This document shows, in pieces, positions 1 through 7,133 of a stretch of 64,000 bases of DNA (position 1 is its first letter; each line of letters begins with the position of its first letter). The DNA comes from Streptomyces sp. TP-A0874 (GTDB lineage Bacteria; Actinomycetota; Actinomycetes; Streptomycetales; Streptomycetaceae). The translations under genes were made by a program, and so were the position numbers. The notes below the pieces were generated by a model, which searched no databases, was not told the DNA's origin, and worked only from the letters and a program-made list of their open reading frames with translations. Location of the stretch: assembly GCF_001748085.1 (NCBI RefSeq), contig NZ_BBZK01000003.1, forward strand, positions 248,001 to 312,000, read 5' to 3'.

Positions 1-301
1 TTTCCGCGTCGCCGCCCTCCGCCGCCACGCCGTCCCTGCCGGGGCCGCCGAGCGCCACCAGTGGCACCCGACGGCTCACCCCCGGCTCGAACCGGATGGA
101 GGTGCCTGAGGCGATGTCCAGCCGGAAGCCGCGGGCCCGCTCCCGGTCGAATGAGAGGAATGCGTTGACGTCCGGGAAATGGGCGTGGGAACCGACCTGA
201 ATGGGGCGGTCTCCGTCATTGGTCACAAGTATTTCCGAACGAGGGGCATCCGAATTCACCCGGATGATTCCCGGCGCGGTTCGTATCTCGCCTGGGATCA
301 T
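1..301 (-). CDS. ureB: Urease beta subunit (partial, 3' end outside window)
   Basis: Urease beta subunit, a structural part of the nickel enzyme that hydrolyses urea to ammonia and carbamate in the cytoplasm. The first 100 codons are present; the rest lies beyond the left edge. Residues 1-5 (MIPGE), the VGSHAHF block at 36-42, [13 protein letters not shown] at 51-63 and GTSIRFEPG at 66-74 are the family's conserved blocks. The ATG shares four bases (ATGA) with the ureA stop, so the two are translationally coupled. The catalytic subunit ureC is expected just outside the window. The beta and gamma subunits are separate genes here, not the fused form some bacteria have. Confidence 0.95.
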   Translation of the reverse strand, partial: MIPGEIRTAPGIIRVNSDAPRSEILVTNDGDRPIQVGSHAHFPDVNAFLSFDRERARGFRLDIASGTSIRFEPGVSRRVPLVALGGPGRDGVAAEGGDAE

Positions 302-600
302 GGGATCGGGGAGGTGATCGTGACGAGCTTCCGCCCATCTGGAAAGGTCGCCTCGACTTGGACGTCCCGCAGCATCTCCGGGACGCCATCCATGACATCA
401 GCCCTGCTGAGCACGGTGCGCCCGGTTGTCATGATCTCCGTTACGGAGGCACCTTCACGGGCTCGCTCAATAGCCCAACAGGCGAGCAGAGCGGTCGCCT
501 CAGGGTAATTGAGCGGTACTCCTCGCTCACGTCGGTCGCGTGCGAGCATCCCGGCTACGGACAGCAGCAATTTCTCCGTGTCGGACGGAGTGAGCAGCAT
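298..600 (-). CDS. ureA: Urease gamma subunit
   Basis: Complete 100-residue gamma subunit, the usual length for the family, and the first gene of the urease operon. Family blocks visible are [11 protein letters not shown] near the start, the [10 protein letters not shown] segment at 27-36, and DGVPEML at 71-77, followed by [10 protein letters not shown]. The ATG start is supported by a GGAGGA ribosome site about 8 bases upstream. It overlaps ureB by ATGA. A promoter-like TTGCCG-N17-TATAAG sits about 60-90 bases upstream. Activity of the enzyme needs nickel and accessory proteins (UreDEFG), which are not in this window. A nickel-type importer is encoded at 31.4-36.4 kb. Confidence 0.96.
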   Translation of the reverse strand: MLLTPSDTEKLLLSVAGMLARDRRERGVPLNYPEATALLACWAIERAREGASVTEIMTTGRTVLSRADVMDGVPEMLRDVQVEATFPDGRKLVTITSPIP

Positions 601-660
601 GGAAGATCCTCCGTGAGAAGTCCTGGGTAATCTTCAAGAAACTCTGGAATCTGTGTCTCA

Positions 661-689
661 CTTATAAGGCACGGAGTTATGGACGGCAA
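661..689 (-). promoter_or_regulatory. Putative promoter of the urease operon
   Basis: On the minus strand, TTGCCG (684-689) and TATAAG (661-666) are separated by exactly 17 bases, a good fit to a vegetative actinobacterial promoter. Transcription would start near 653 and give a leader of about 50 bases before ureA. The surrounding 600-770 stretch is much richer in A+T than the rest of the window. A second -35-like TTGACG lies further upstream. No convincing Nur box was found here. Confidence 0.5.
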
Positions 690-901
690 ATTTCCAACGG
701 CAGCGGGATGTCTGTTTTACCTATTACACCCGTATATGTACGGACAATTGCGTCAAATTTTCCCTGAATCCTGTGGGGAAAGCCGCTTCCGTGGGATCGA
801 CGGAAGGGGCGCACGGGCCCGAATCCGGCCGGCGTCCGTCCGCAGGGAGCGCTCGGCCCGGGGGTGCGGGATCAGGTCGTGGTCGGGCGGGTGGTCGGCA
901 G

Positions 902-959
902 GAAGCCTCCGGCGGTCCCCGGGGGCTGGATCAACAGGCCGGTTCCCGCCGGAGGCTTC
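902..959. repeat. 14-bp perfect inverted repeat in a gene-free stretch
   Basis: GAAGCCTCCGGCGG at 902-915 is repeated inverted at 946-959, with 30 bases between the arms. No intact gene lies within several hundred bases on either strand other than ureA, whose promoter is at 661-689. It could be a relic terminator of a lost gene or part of a decayed element. The whole 690-1420 stretch holds no gene that I can support. Confidence 0.6.
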
Positions 960-1418
960 ACGGCTGTGGACGGAGAGGGGTTCAAGCGCCCCCGTGCCGG
1001 GACCTCCGGTCGGCGGCGAGCGGCGGCTCTGCGGCGATCACTCCACTGAGGCTCTTTCGCCTCCCTGTCTGTTCCGGCTGCTGTTCGCCGGAATTTGTCA
1101 TTTCGTCAGAATAAGAGGTGGCCTTCTTGAATCTGGGAGAAGATTCCGTGATCGACCCGCTTGGACGAGGTCCGTCGGCTGAATGGGCGGCCGCCCTGAC
1201 GGCCGCGCCGGCGCCTCGACTCGGTGGTTCTCCGGTGTCCCCCGCTCCGTCACTCTTCTGCGGGAGGGAACGCGCGGCCGGGGACCGGGGAGTCGCCTCA
1301 GACCACGGGAGCCGGTACGCGTGTACAGCTGATGCGAGAAGCCGTTGTTGCTGCCGCCCGCCCTCGTGGCTGCTGACGCCGACCGGCCCGGCGTCACCGA
1401 CCGGTGCGCCGACGGTGA

Positions 1419-1634
1419 TCTGAATCGCCCGCCCATTCGCCGGCCGATTTCACCGCCGCCAGCGAGTACTACCTGCTCGGCCGCAGCTGGGACGAGGTCG
1501 CCCACGGGAACAACCTCGAACTGTTCGTCGACCACATCCACCTGAGCGACCGTGGCGGAGCGCTCGTCACGGACCTCGCCGCGGACTGGCTCTCGGCGGA
1601 ACACGAGGACACTCGGCGAAGCAGTAGCCGCTAA
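1419..1634 (+). pseudogene. SGNH/GDSL hydrolase C-terminal remnant
   Basis: This frame, open after a stop at 1416-1418, encodes the C-terminal end of an SGNH/GDSL-type hydrolase. The run LFVDHIHLSDRGGALVTDLA followed by DW resembles the family's last block, in which the catalytic D and H sit in a DxxH arrangement near the end. There is no start codon with a ribosome site and no GDSL block upstream in any frame that I can find, so this is a truncated relic about 60 residues long. Codon use is still typical of the genome, so the decay may be recent. Its TAA stop lies in the left arm of the hairpin at 1628-1680. Confidence 0.55.
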
Positions 1635-1680
1635 GGGTTGTCCCCTGATCCACCGGGGACCACGGGACAACCCTTAGCGG
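1628..1680. terminator. 17-bp perfect inverted repeat, probable bidirectional terminator
   Basis: CCGCTAAGGGTTGTCCC (1628-1644) and its exact inverse complement (1664-1680) flank a 19-base loop. It lies between the convergent ends of the hydrolase remnant and ribokinase, so a two-way terminator is the simple reading. The arms are not simply G/C tracts. The core GGGTTGTCCC resembles, from memory, ends of some Streptomyces insertion sequences, so a collapsed IS or MITE-like relic is an alternative. Confidence 0.6.
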
Positions 1681-1718
1681 TGGGGGTCTCGTCGAGTGGT
1701 AGGAGGGGCGGCCGGGTC

Positions 1719-2624
1719 TCAGCTCGGCAGCGCGTCCGGCCCGGGGAAGGAACGCTGAGCGCCGGGGCGGGTGACGGCGGCCGCGCCGACCCGGACGGCG
1801 TACCGGACGGCGGTCTCCAGGTCGTCGCCGCTAGCCAACCGCCAGGCGAGACCGCCGGTGAAGGCGTCGCCGGCGCCGGTGGTGTCCACCGCCTCGACGG
1901 TCGGACTCGGCACCAGCACGGTGCCCTCCCGGGTGGCGGCGAGCGCCCCGGCCGGGCCCAGGGTCACGACCACCGAGCGCAGGCCGCGGGAGAGCAGCGC
2001 CGAGGCCCACACGGCCGGTTCCTCGGAGCGGGCCGCCGCGTGTCCGTCGAGGAGCTCGCGGGCCTCGTGTTCGTTGACGACAAGCGGGTCGCAGGCGGCG
2101 AGCACCTCCGCCGGCAGCGGGGCCGCGGGGGAGAGGTTGAGCACCACCCGGGTCTCCGGGCCGGCCGCCCTGACCACCTCGCACACCGTCTCCAGTGGGA
2201 TCTCCAACTGCGTCGAGACGACGCGGGCGCCGGCCAGCAGGCTGCTCGCCGCCCGGATGTCGGCCGGGGTGAGCCGGGCGTTGGCCCCGGGCGAGACCAC
2301 GATGCTGTTGTCGCCCTGCGGATCCACCACGATCAGGGCCACCCCGGTGGGGCTGGTGCCGACCAGGACGCCGACGGTGTCCACGCCCGCCGCGCGCTGG
2401 GAGTCGAGCAGCAGCCTGCCGTGCTCGTCGTCGCCGACCCGGGCCAGCAGCGCCACCCGGGCGCCCAGGCGTGCGGCGGCGACGGCCTGGTTGGCGCCCT
2501 TGCCCCCCGGATGGACGGTCAGGTCGGTGCCGAGGACGGTCTCGCCGGCCGCTGGACGGCGATCCACGCCGACCACCAGGTCGGCGTTGGCCGACCCTAC
2601 GACCAGCAGGTCGTAGACATGCAT
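1719..2624 (-). CDS. rbsK: Ribokinase (PfkB family)
   Basis: ATP-dependent sugar kinase of the PfkB family, most likely ribokinase (D-ribose to ribose 5-phosphate). It has 301 residues, the usual length. The N-terminal GSANAD and GGKGANQA motif (about residues 40-47) bind the sugar. The C-terminal DTTGAGDAF motif (about 247-255) supplies the catalytic base and anion hole. The ATG at 2624 is preceded by GAGGAAG at good spacing; another ATG four bases downstream is out of frame. No ribose transporter or repressor gene adjoins it, so the exact sugar is inferred from sequence only. It is divergent from the helicase gene, and an imperfect palindrome at 2733-2765 lies between them. Confidence 0.88.
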   Translation of the reverse strand: MHVYDLLVVGSANADLVVGVDRRPAAGETVLGTDLTVHPGGKGANQAVAAARLGARVALLARVGDDEHGRLLLDSQRAAGVDTVGVLVGTSPTGVALIVVDPQGDNSIVVSPGANARLTPADIRAASSLLAGARVVSTQLEIPLETVCEVVRAAGPETRVVLNLSPAAPLPAEVLAACDPLVVNEHEARELLDGHAAARSEEPAVWASALLSRGLRSVVVTLGPAGALAATREGTVLVPSPTVEAVDTTGAGDAFTGGLAWRLASGDDLETAVRYAVRVGAAAVTRPGAQRSFPGPDALPS

Positions 2625-2732
2625 TCCGCTGCTTCCTCTTTCCGGGCTTCCAGACCCACCGGCCCGTCCGATCCGCCGCTCCGAGTCCATGGACGGGGTG
2701 TGCTTCCGACACGGTACGGGGCGCCACCGGTC

Positions 2733-2765
2733 CCATCGGGCGGAACCCAACATTCCGTCCGATGG
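2733..2765. promoter_or_regulatory. Imperfect palindrome, candidate operator of rbsK
   Basis: CCATCGGGCGGAA at 2733-2745 pairs with TTCCGTCCGATGG at 2753-2765 across 7 bases, with one mismatch. It lies about 110 bases upstream of ribokinase and 120 bases upstream of the helicase gene. Its size and symmetry fit a dimeric repressor site; which regulator binds is unknown. Confidence 0.4.
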
Positions 2766-2885
2766 TGTCCCTCTTGCCGGGTTTGCTGCCGCCCCCGGCC
2801 CTGTCGCCCGGAGACACCGGCAGCCAGGCCGCCCCACGGCCGCCGTCCACCACGGGTGTCCGGAGCGGGCGGTACCGTCGCAGGC

Positions 2886-5153
2886 ATGGCTCAGGCGCAA
2901 CTGGCGGTGGTGGAAGGGGTCCTCGAGCGGATCACCTACGCCAACGAGGAGAACGGCTACACGGTGGCCCGGGTCGACACCGGTCGCGGCGCGGGCGACC
3001 TGTTGACCGTGGTGGGCGCCCTGCTCGGCGCGCAGGTCGGCGAGTCGCTGCGGATGACCGGCCGCTGGGGCTCGCACCCCCAGTACGGGCGGCAGTTCAC
3101 GGTGGAGAACTACACCACCGTGCTGCCGGCCACCGTGCAGGGCATCAGGCGGTACCTCGGCTCCGGTCTGGTCAAGGGGATCGGACCGGTCTTCGCCGAC
3201 CGGATCACCCGCCACTTCGGGCTGGACACCCTCCGGATCATCGAGGAGGAGCCCCAGCGGCTGATCGAGGTGGAGGGGCTCGGCCCGAAGCGCACCAAGA
3301 AGATCGCCGATGCCTGGGAGGAGCAGAAGGCGATCAAGGAGGTCATGCTCTTCCTCCAGACCGTGGAGGTGTCCACCTCCATCGCCGTGCGGATCTACAA
3401 GAAGTACGGGGACGCCTCGATCTCGGTGGTCCGGGAGCAGCCCTACCGGCTCGCGGCCGACGTCTGGGGCATCGGCTTCCTCACCGCCGACAAGATCGCC
3501 CAGTCGGTGGGCATCCCGCACGACAGCCCGGAACGAGTGAAGGCCGGACTCCAGTACGCCCTGTCCCAATCCGCCGACCAGGGGCACTGCTACCTGCCGG
3601 AGGAGCAGCTGATCTCCGACGCGGTCAAGCTGCTCCAGGTGGACACCGGACTGGTCATCGACGCCCTGGGCGAGCTGGCGGGCGAGGAGGAGGGCGTCGT
3701 ACGCCAAGCGCTGCCGACCGGTGAGCGGGGCCAGGGTGAGCAGGCCGAGGAGCTCACCCATTCGGCGGTCTACCTGGTGCCGTTCCACCGGGCGGAGATC
3801 TCCCTGGCCGGCCAGTTGCAGCGGCTGCTGCGAGCTGAGGAGGACAGGCTGCCGGCCTTCCAGGAGGTGGACTGGGAGAAGGCGCTGGGCTGGCTGGCCG
3901 GCCGGACCGGGACCGAACTCGCCCCGGAGCAGCAGGAGGCGGTGCGGCTGGCGCTCTCCCAAAAGGTCGCGGTGCTCACCGGCGGGCCCGGCTGTGGCAA
4001 GTCGTTCACCGTGCGGTCGGTGGTGGAGCTGGCCCGGGCGAAGCAGGCCAGGGTGATCCTGGCCGCCCCCACCGGACGGGCGGCCAAGCGGCTCTCCGAG
4101 CTGACGGGCGTCGAGGCCTCCACCGTCCACCGACTGCTGGAGCTCAAGCCCGGCGGTGACGCGGCCTACGACCGGGACCGGCCGCTCGACGCCGACCTGG
4201 TCGTGGTCGACGAGGCGTCGATGCTGGACCTGCTGCTCGCCAACAAACTGGTGAAGGCGGTGCCCCCCGGCGCCCACCTGCTGCTGGTGGGCGATGTCGA
4301 CCAACTGCCCTCGGTCGGCGCGGGCGAGGTGTTGCGCGATCTGCTCGCACCCGGCAGCCCGGTACCCGCGGTCCGGCTGACCCGGATCTTCCGGCAGGCC
4401 CAGCAGTCCGGTGTGGTGACCAACGCGCACCGGATCAACTCCGGGACCCCGCCGCTCCTCCAGGGGATGACGGACTTCTTCCTCTTCCCCGAGGAGGACC
4501 CCGAGGCGGCCGGACGGCTGACGGTGGACGTGGTCGCCCGCCGCATCCCGGCGAAGTTCGGCCTCAACCCGCGCCGCGACGTGCAGGTGCTCACCCCCAT
4601 GCACCGGGGTCCGGCCGGTGCCGGGGTGCTCAACGGGCTGCTCCAGCAGGCCGTCACCCCGGCCCGGCCCGATCTGCCCGAACGCCGCTTCGGCGGACGG
4701 GTCTTCCGGGTCGGGGACAAGGTCACCCAGATCCGGAACAACTATGAGAAGGGCGCCAACGGCGTCTTCAACGGCACGGTCGGGGTGGTGACCTCACTCG
4801 ACGGAGACGAGCAGCGCCTGACGGTCCGTACCGACGAGAACGAGGAGGTGCCGTACGACTTCGACGAGCTGGACGAGTTGGCCCACGCCTACGCCATGAC
4901 CATCCACCGGTCGCAGGGCAGCGAGTATCCCGCCGTGGTGATTCCGGTCACCACCAGCGCATGGATGATGCTCCAGCGCAACCTCCTGTACACCGCGGTG
5001 ACCCGGGCGAAACGGCTGGTCGTGCTGGTGGGATCGCGGCGGGCGCTGGGCCAGGCGGTCCGTACGGTCTCCGCCGGGCGGCGTTGGACCGGGCTCGACC
5101 ACCGGCTCAGCGGGCGGGTCGGGGCCGGCTCCTCGCGCCCCAGCCTTCCGTAA
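2886..5153 (+). CDS. recD2: RecD2-type ATP-dependent DNA helicase
   Basis: Superfamily 1B 5'-3' DNA helicase of the RecD2 type, which works without RecBC, in DNA repair. It has 755 residues. Visible order: an N-terminal domain with helix-hairpin-helix-like GLGPKRTKKI, Walker A GGPGCGKS (about 366-373), Walker B VVVDEASM (about 440), and near the end motif VI AMTIHRSQGSEY (about 671) and TAVTRAK (about 703). The ATG chosen begins MAQAQLAVVEGVLE, where family similarity begins. There is no Shine-Dalgarno sequence. Instead TACCGT stands 7 bases before the ATG, the spacing expected of a -10 box serving a leaderless mRNA. The frame is open far upstream, but that part is antisense to rbsK. Confidence 0.92.
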   Translation: MAQAQLAVVEGVLERITYANEENGYTVARVDTGRGAGDLLTVVGALLGAQVGESLRMTGRWGSHPQYGRQFTVENYTTVLPATVQGIRRYLGSGLVKGIGPVFADRITRHFGLDTLRIIEEEPQRLIEVEGLGPKRTKKIADAWEEQKAIKEVMLFLQTVEVSTSIAVRIYKKYGDASISVVREQPYRLAADVWGIGFLTADKIAQSVGIPHDSPERVKAGLQYALSQSADQGHCYLPEEQLISDAVKLLQVDTGLVIDALGELAGEEEGVVRQALPTGERGQGEQAEELTHSAVYLVPFHRAEISLAGQLQRLLRAEEDRLPAFQEVDWEKALGWLAGRTGTELAPEQQEAVRLALSQKVAVLTGGPGCGKSFTVRSVVELARAKQARVILAAPTGRAAKRLSELTGVEASTVHRLLELKPGGDAAYDRDRPLDADLVVVDEASMLDLLLANKLVKAVPPGAHLLLVGDVDQLPSVGAGEVLRDLLAPGSPVPAVRLTRIFRQAQQSGVVTNAHRINSGTPPLLQGMTDFFLFPEEDPEAAGRLTVDVVARRIPAKFGLNPRRDVQVLTPMHRGPAGAGVLNGLLQQAVTPARPDLPERRFGGRVFRVGDKVTQIRNNYEKGANGVFNGTVGVVTSLDGDEQRLTVRTDENEEVPYDFDELDELAHAYAMTIHRSQGSEYPAVVIPVTTSAWMMLQRNLLYTAVTRAKRLVVLVGSRRALGQAVRTVSAGRRWTGLDHRLSGRVGAGSSRPSLP

Positions 5154-5306
5154 AGGGTGTGATGAGGAGCAGGATGGGGGCCACACGCGGCACTGCGTGC
5201 CACCAATGGGCCTTGTGGCCGACCCCGAGTGCACGGAAACGGGCTGGATGGGGGAAGGTGGAGCTAGGCACCTCGAAGAAGAGGCACAACGTCGGTGAGG
5301 GATGAC

Positions 5307-6596
5307 GTGAGCGACAACTCTGTAGTACTCCGGTACGGGGACGGCGAATACACCTACCCGGTGGTCGAGAGCACCGTCGGCGACACGGGCTTCGACATCT
5401 CGAAGCTCCGCAGCCAGACCGGTCTGGTGACCCTGGACAGCGGGTATGGCAACACCGCGGCGTACAAATCGGCGATCACCTATCTCGACGGCGAGCAGGG
5501 CATCCTGCGTTACCGCGGGTATCCGATCGAGCAGCTCGCCGAGCGCAGCACCTTCGTCGAGACCGCCTACCTGCTGATCAACGGCGAGCTGCCCACGGTC
5601 GACGAGCTGGCCAGCTTCAAGGACGGGATCACCCGGCACACGCTGCTCCACGAGGACGTCAAGCGCTTCTACGACGGCTTCCCGCGCGACGCGCACCCGA
5701 TGGCCATGCTCTCCTCGGTGGTCAGCGCGCTGTCGACGTTCTACCAGGACAGCCACAACCCGTTCGACCAGGAGCAGCGCGACCTCTCCACGACCCGGCT
5801 GCTGGCGAAGCTCCCGACGATCGCGGCCTACGCGTACAAGAAGTCCGTCGGTCACCCCGTGATCTACCCGCGTAACGACCTCGGCTACGTCGAGAACTTC
5901 CTCCGGATGACCTTCTCGGTGCCGGCCGCGGAGTACGACCTCGACCCGGTCGTGGTCTCCGCCCTGGACAAGCTGCTGATCCTGCACGCCGACCATGAGC
6001 AGAACTGCTCGACCTCGACGGTGCGGCTGGTCGGCTCCTCCCAGGCGAACCTGTTCGCCTCCATCTCCGCGGGCATCTCAGCGCTGTGGGGCCCGCTGCA
6101 CGGCGGGGCCAACCAGTCGGTGCTGGAGATGCTGGAGGGCATCCGGGACTCCGGCCAGGACGTCGACACCTTCATCCGCAAGGTGAAGAACAAGGAAGAC
6201 GGTGTGAAGCTGATGGGCTTCGGACACCGTGTCTACAAGAACTTCGACCCCCGGGCGAAGATCATCAAGGCGGCGGCGCACGATGTGCTCTCCGCACTGG
6301 GCAAGTCCGACGAACTGCTCGAGATCGCACTGCGGCTCGAGGAGCACGCGCTCGCCGACGACTACTTCGTCGAGCGCAAGCTCTACCCGAACGTCGACTT
6401 CTACACCGGTCTGATCTACCGGGCCATGGGCTTCCCGACCGACATGTTCACCGTGCTCTTCGCGCTGGGCCGACTGCCCGGGTGGATCGCCCAGTGGCAC
6501 GAGATGATCAAGGAGCCGGGCTCCCGGATCGGTCGTCCCCGCCAGGTCTACACCGGTGTCGTGGAGCGCGATTTCATCCCCGTCGAACAGCGCTGA
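5307..6596 (+). CDS. gltA: Citrate synthase
   Basis: Condenses acetyl-CoA and oxaloacetate to citrate at the entry of the TCA cycle. It has 429 residues, as in other streptomycetes. The catalytic triad is visible: His near residue 227 in LHADHEQNCSTST, His near 307 in MGFGHRVYK, and Asp near 365 in DFYTGLIY. I chose the GTG at 5307 because GAGGG lies 5 bases before it; a GTG at 5295 in the same frame would add four residues but has no comparable site. The gene is monocistronic, with an intrinsic terminator about 100 bases after the stop. The 150 bases before it hold no other gene. Confidence 0.96.
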   Translation: MSDNSVVLRYGDGEYTYPVVESTVGDTGFDISKLRSQTGLVTLDSGYGNTAAYKSAITYLDGEQGILRYRGYPIEQLAERSTFVETAYLLINGELPTVDELASFKDGITRHTLLHEDVKRFYDGFPRDAHPMAMLSSVVSALSTFYQDSHNPFDQEQRDLSTTRLLAKLPTIAAYAYKKSVGHPVIYPRNDLGYVENFLRMTFSVPAAEYDLDPVVVSALDKLLILHADHEQNCSTSTVRLVGSSQANLFASISAGISALWGPLHGGANQSVLEMLEGIRDSGQDVDTFIRKVKNKEDGVKLMGFGHRVYKNFDPRAKIIKAAAHDVLSALGKSDELLEIALRLEEHALADDYFVERKLYPNVDFYTGLIYRAMGFPTDMFTVLFALGRLPGWIAQWHEMIKEPGSRIGRPRQVYTGVVERDFIPVEQR

Positions 6597-6699
6597 GCCG
6601 AACAGCGCCGACAGGCGGTCCCGGGTCCGGGGCGGCACCCGCTGCCCCGGACCTTCGCGGGCTCTCCTGGGTCGGAGGCCGACCGGTCGGCGAAATGAG

Positions 6700-6758
6700 A
6701 AGCGCCCCGCACTGACCGATCCCCCCACGGGTCGGTCGGCGGGGCGCTTCCCTTTGTT
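6700..6758 (+). terminator. Intrinsic terminator after citrate synthase
   Basis: AAGCGCCCCGC (6700-6710) pairs with GCGGGGCGCTT (6739-6749). A second stem (GACCGAT/GTCGGTC) lies inside the loop, and CCCTTTGTT follows, one of the few T-containing tails in the window. The stretch from here to the copA end (6760-7133) contains no gene that I can support. Confidence 0.8.
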
Positions 6759-6939
6759 CCCGATCGGATACCCCCCACGGGATCCGGCCGGGCGCTCAGG
6801 GGCGCGGTGCCGGCTTGTCGGCCGGCCGCGCTCTGCCGGGACGCGTACGTACGGGAGGGCCGCTCAAAGCTCCCCGGGTACGTCGTCCCGGCCATACGCG
6901 GAACTGTTCCGTCCCCCCATAGGCGGTCCGGTTCCAGCA

Positions 6940-6969
6940 GTTGTGGCAATCCGCCGGGAGTGCCACAAC
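6940..6969. promoter_or_regulatory. 9-bp perfect palindrome beside a -10-like box
   Basis: GTTGTGGCA (6940-6948) and TGCCACAAC (6961-6969) are perfect inverted repeats 12 bases apart. TAGACT (6977-6982) follows on the plus strand and fits a TANNNT -10 box, though no good -35 lies at the right distance. This looks like an operator-controlled promoter reading rightward, but only tiny frames lie downstream before the copA stop. Confidence 0.4.
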
Positions 6970-7133
6970 ACCCAGTTAGACTCGCGGACCCCCCGAATGG
7001 TTACGTCCCAACCTCTGTGATCTGCGTCTCATGCCATATGGATACCAATTCGGGCAAGAGCAGAGATAAGGAGATCCTACCCCCTGAGTGAGAGTGTCGT
7101 GCAGCTCTTGCGGGCGCTGTGAAGAATCGCCGG

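Noticed and set aside
600..780. Nur box in front of urease
   Set aside because: TTGC-containing stretches exist, but none has two half-sites at the N5 spacing.
1638..2885. Upstream extension of the helicase frame to 1171 codons
   Set aside because: The added part is antisense to ribokinase and crosses the divergent control region.
2625..4604. Upstream extension of the ribokinase frame to 961 codons
   Set aside because: The extension is antisense to the RecD2 helicase. Similarity to ribokinase begins only at the ATG at 2624.
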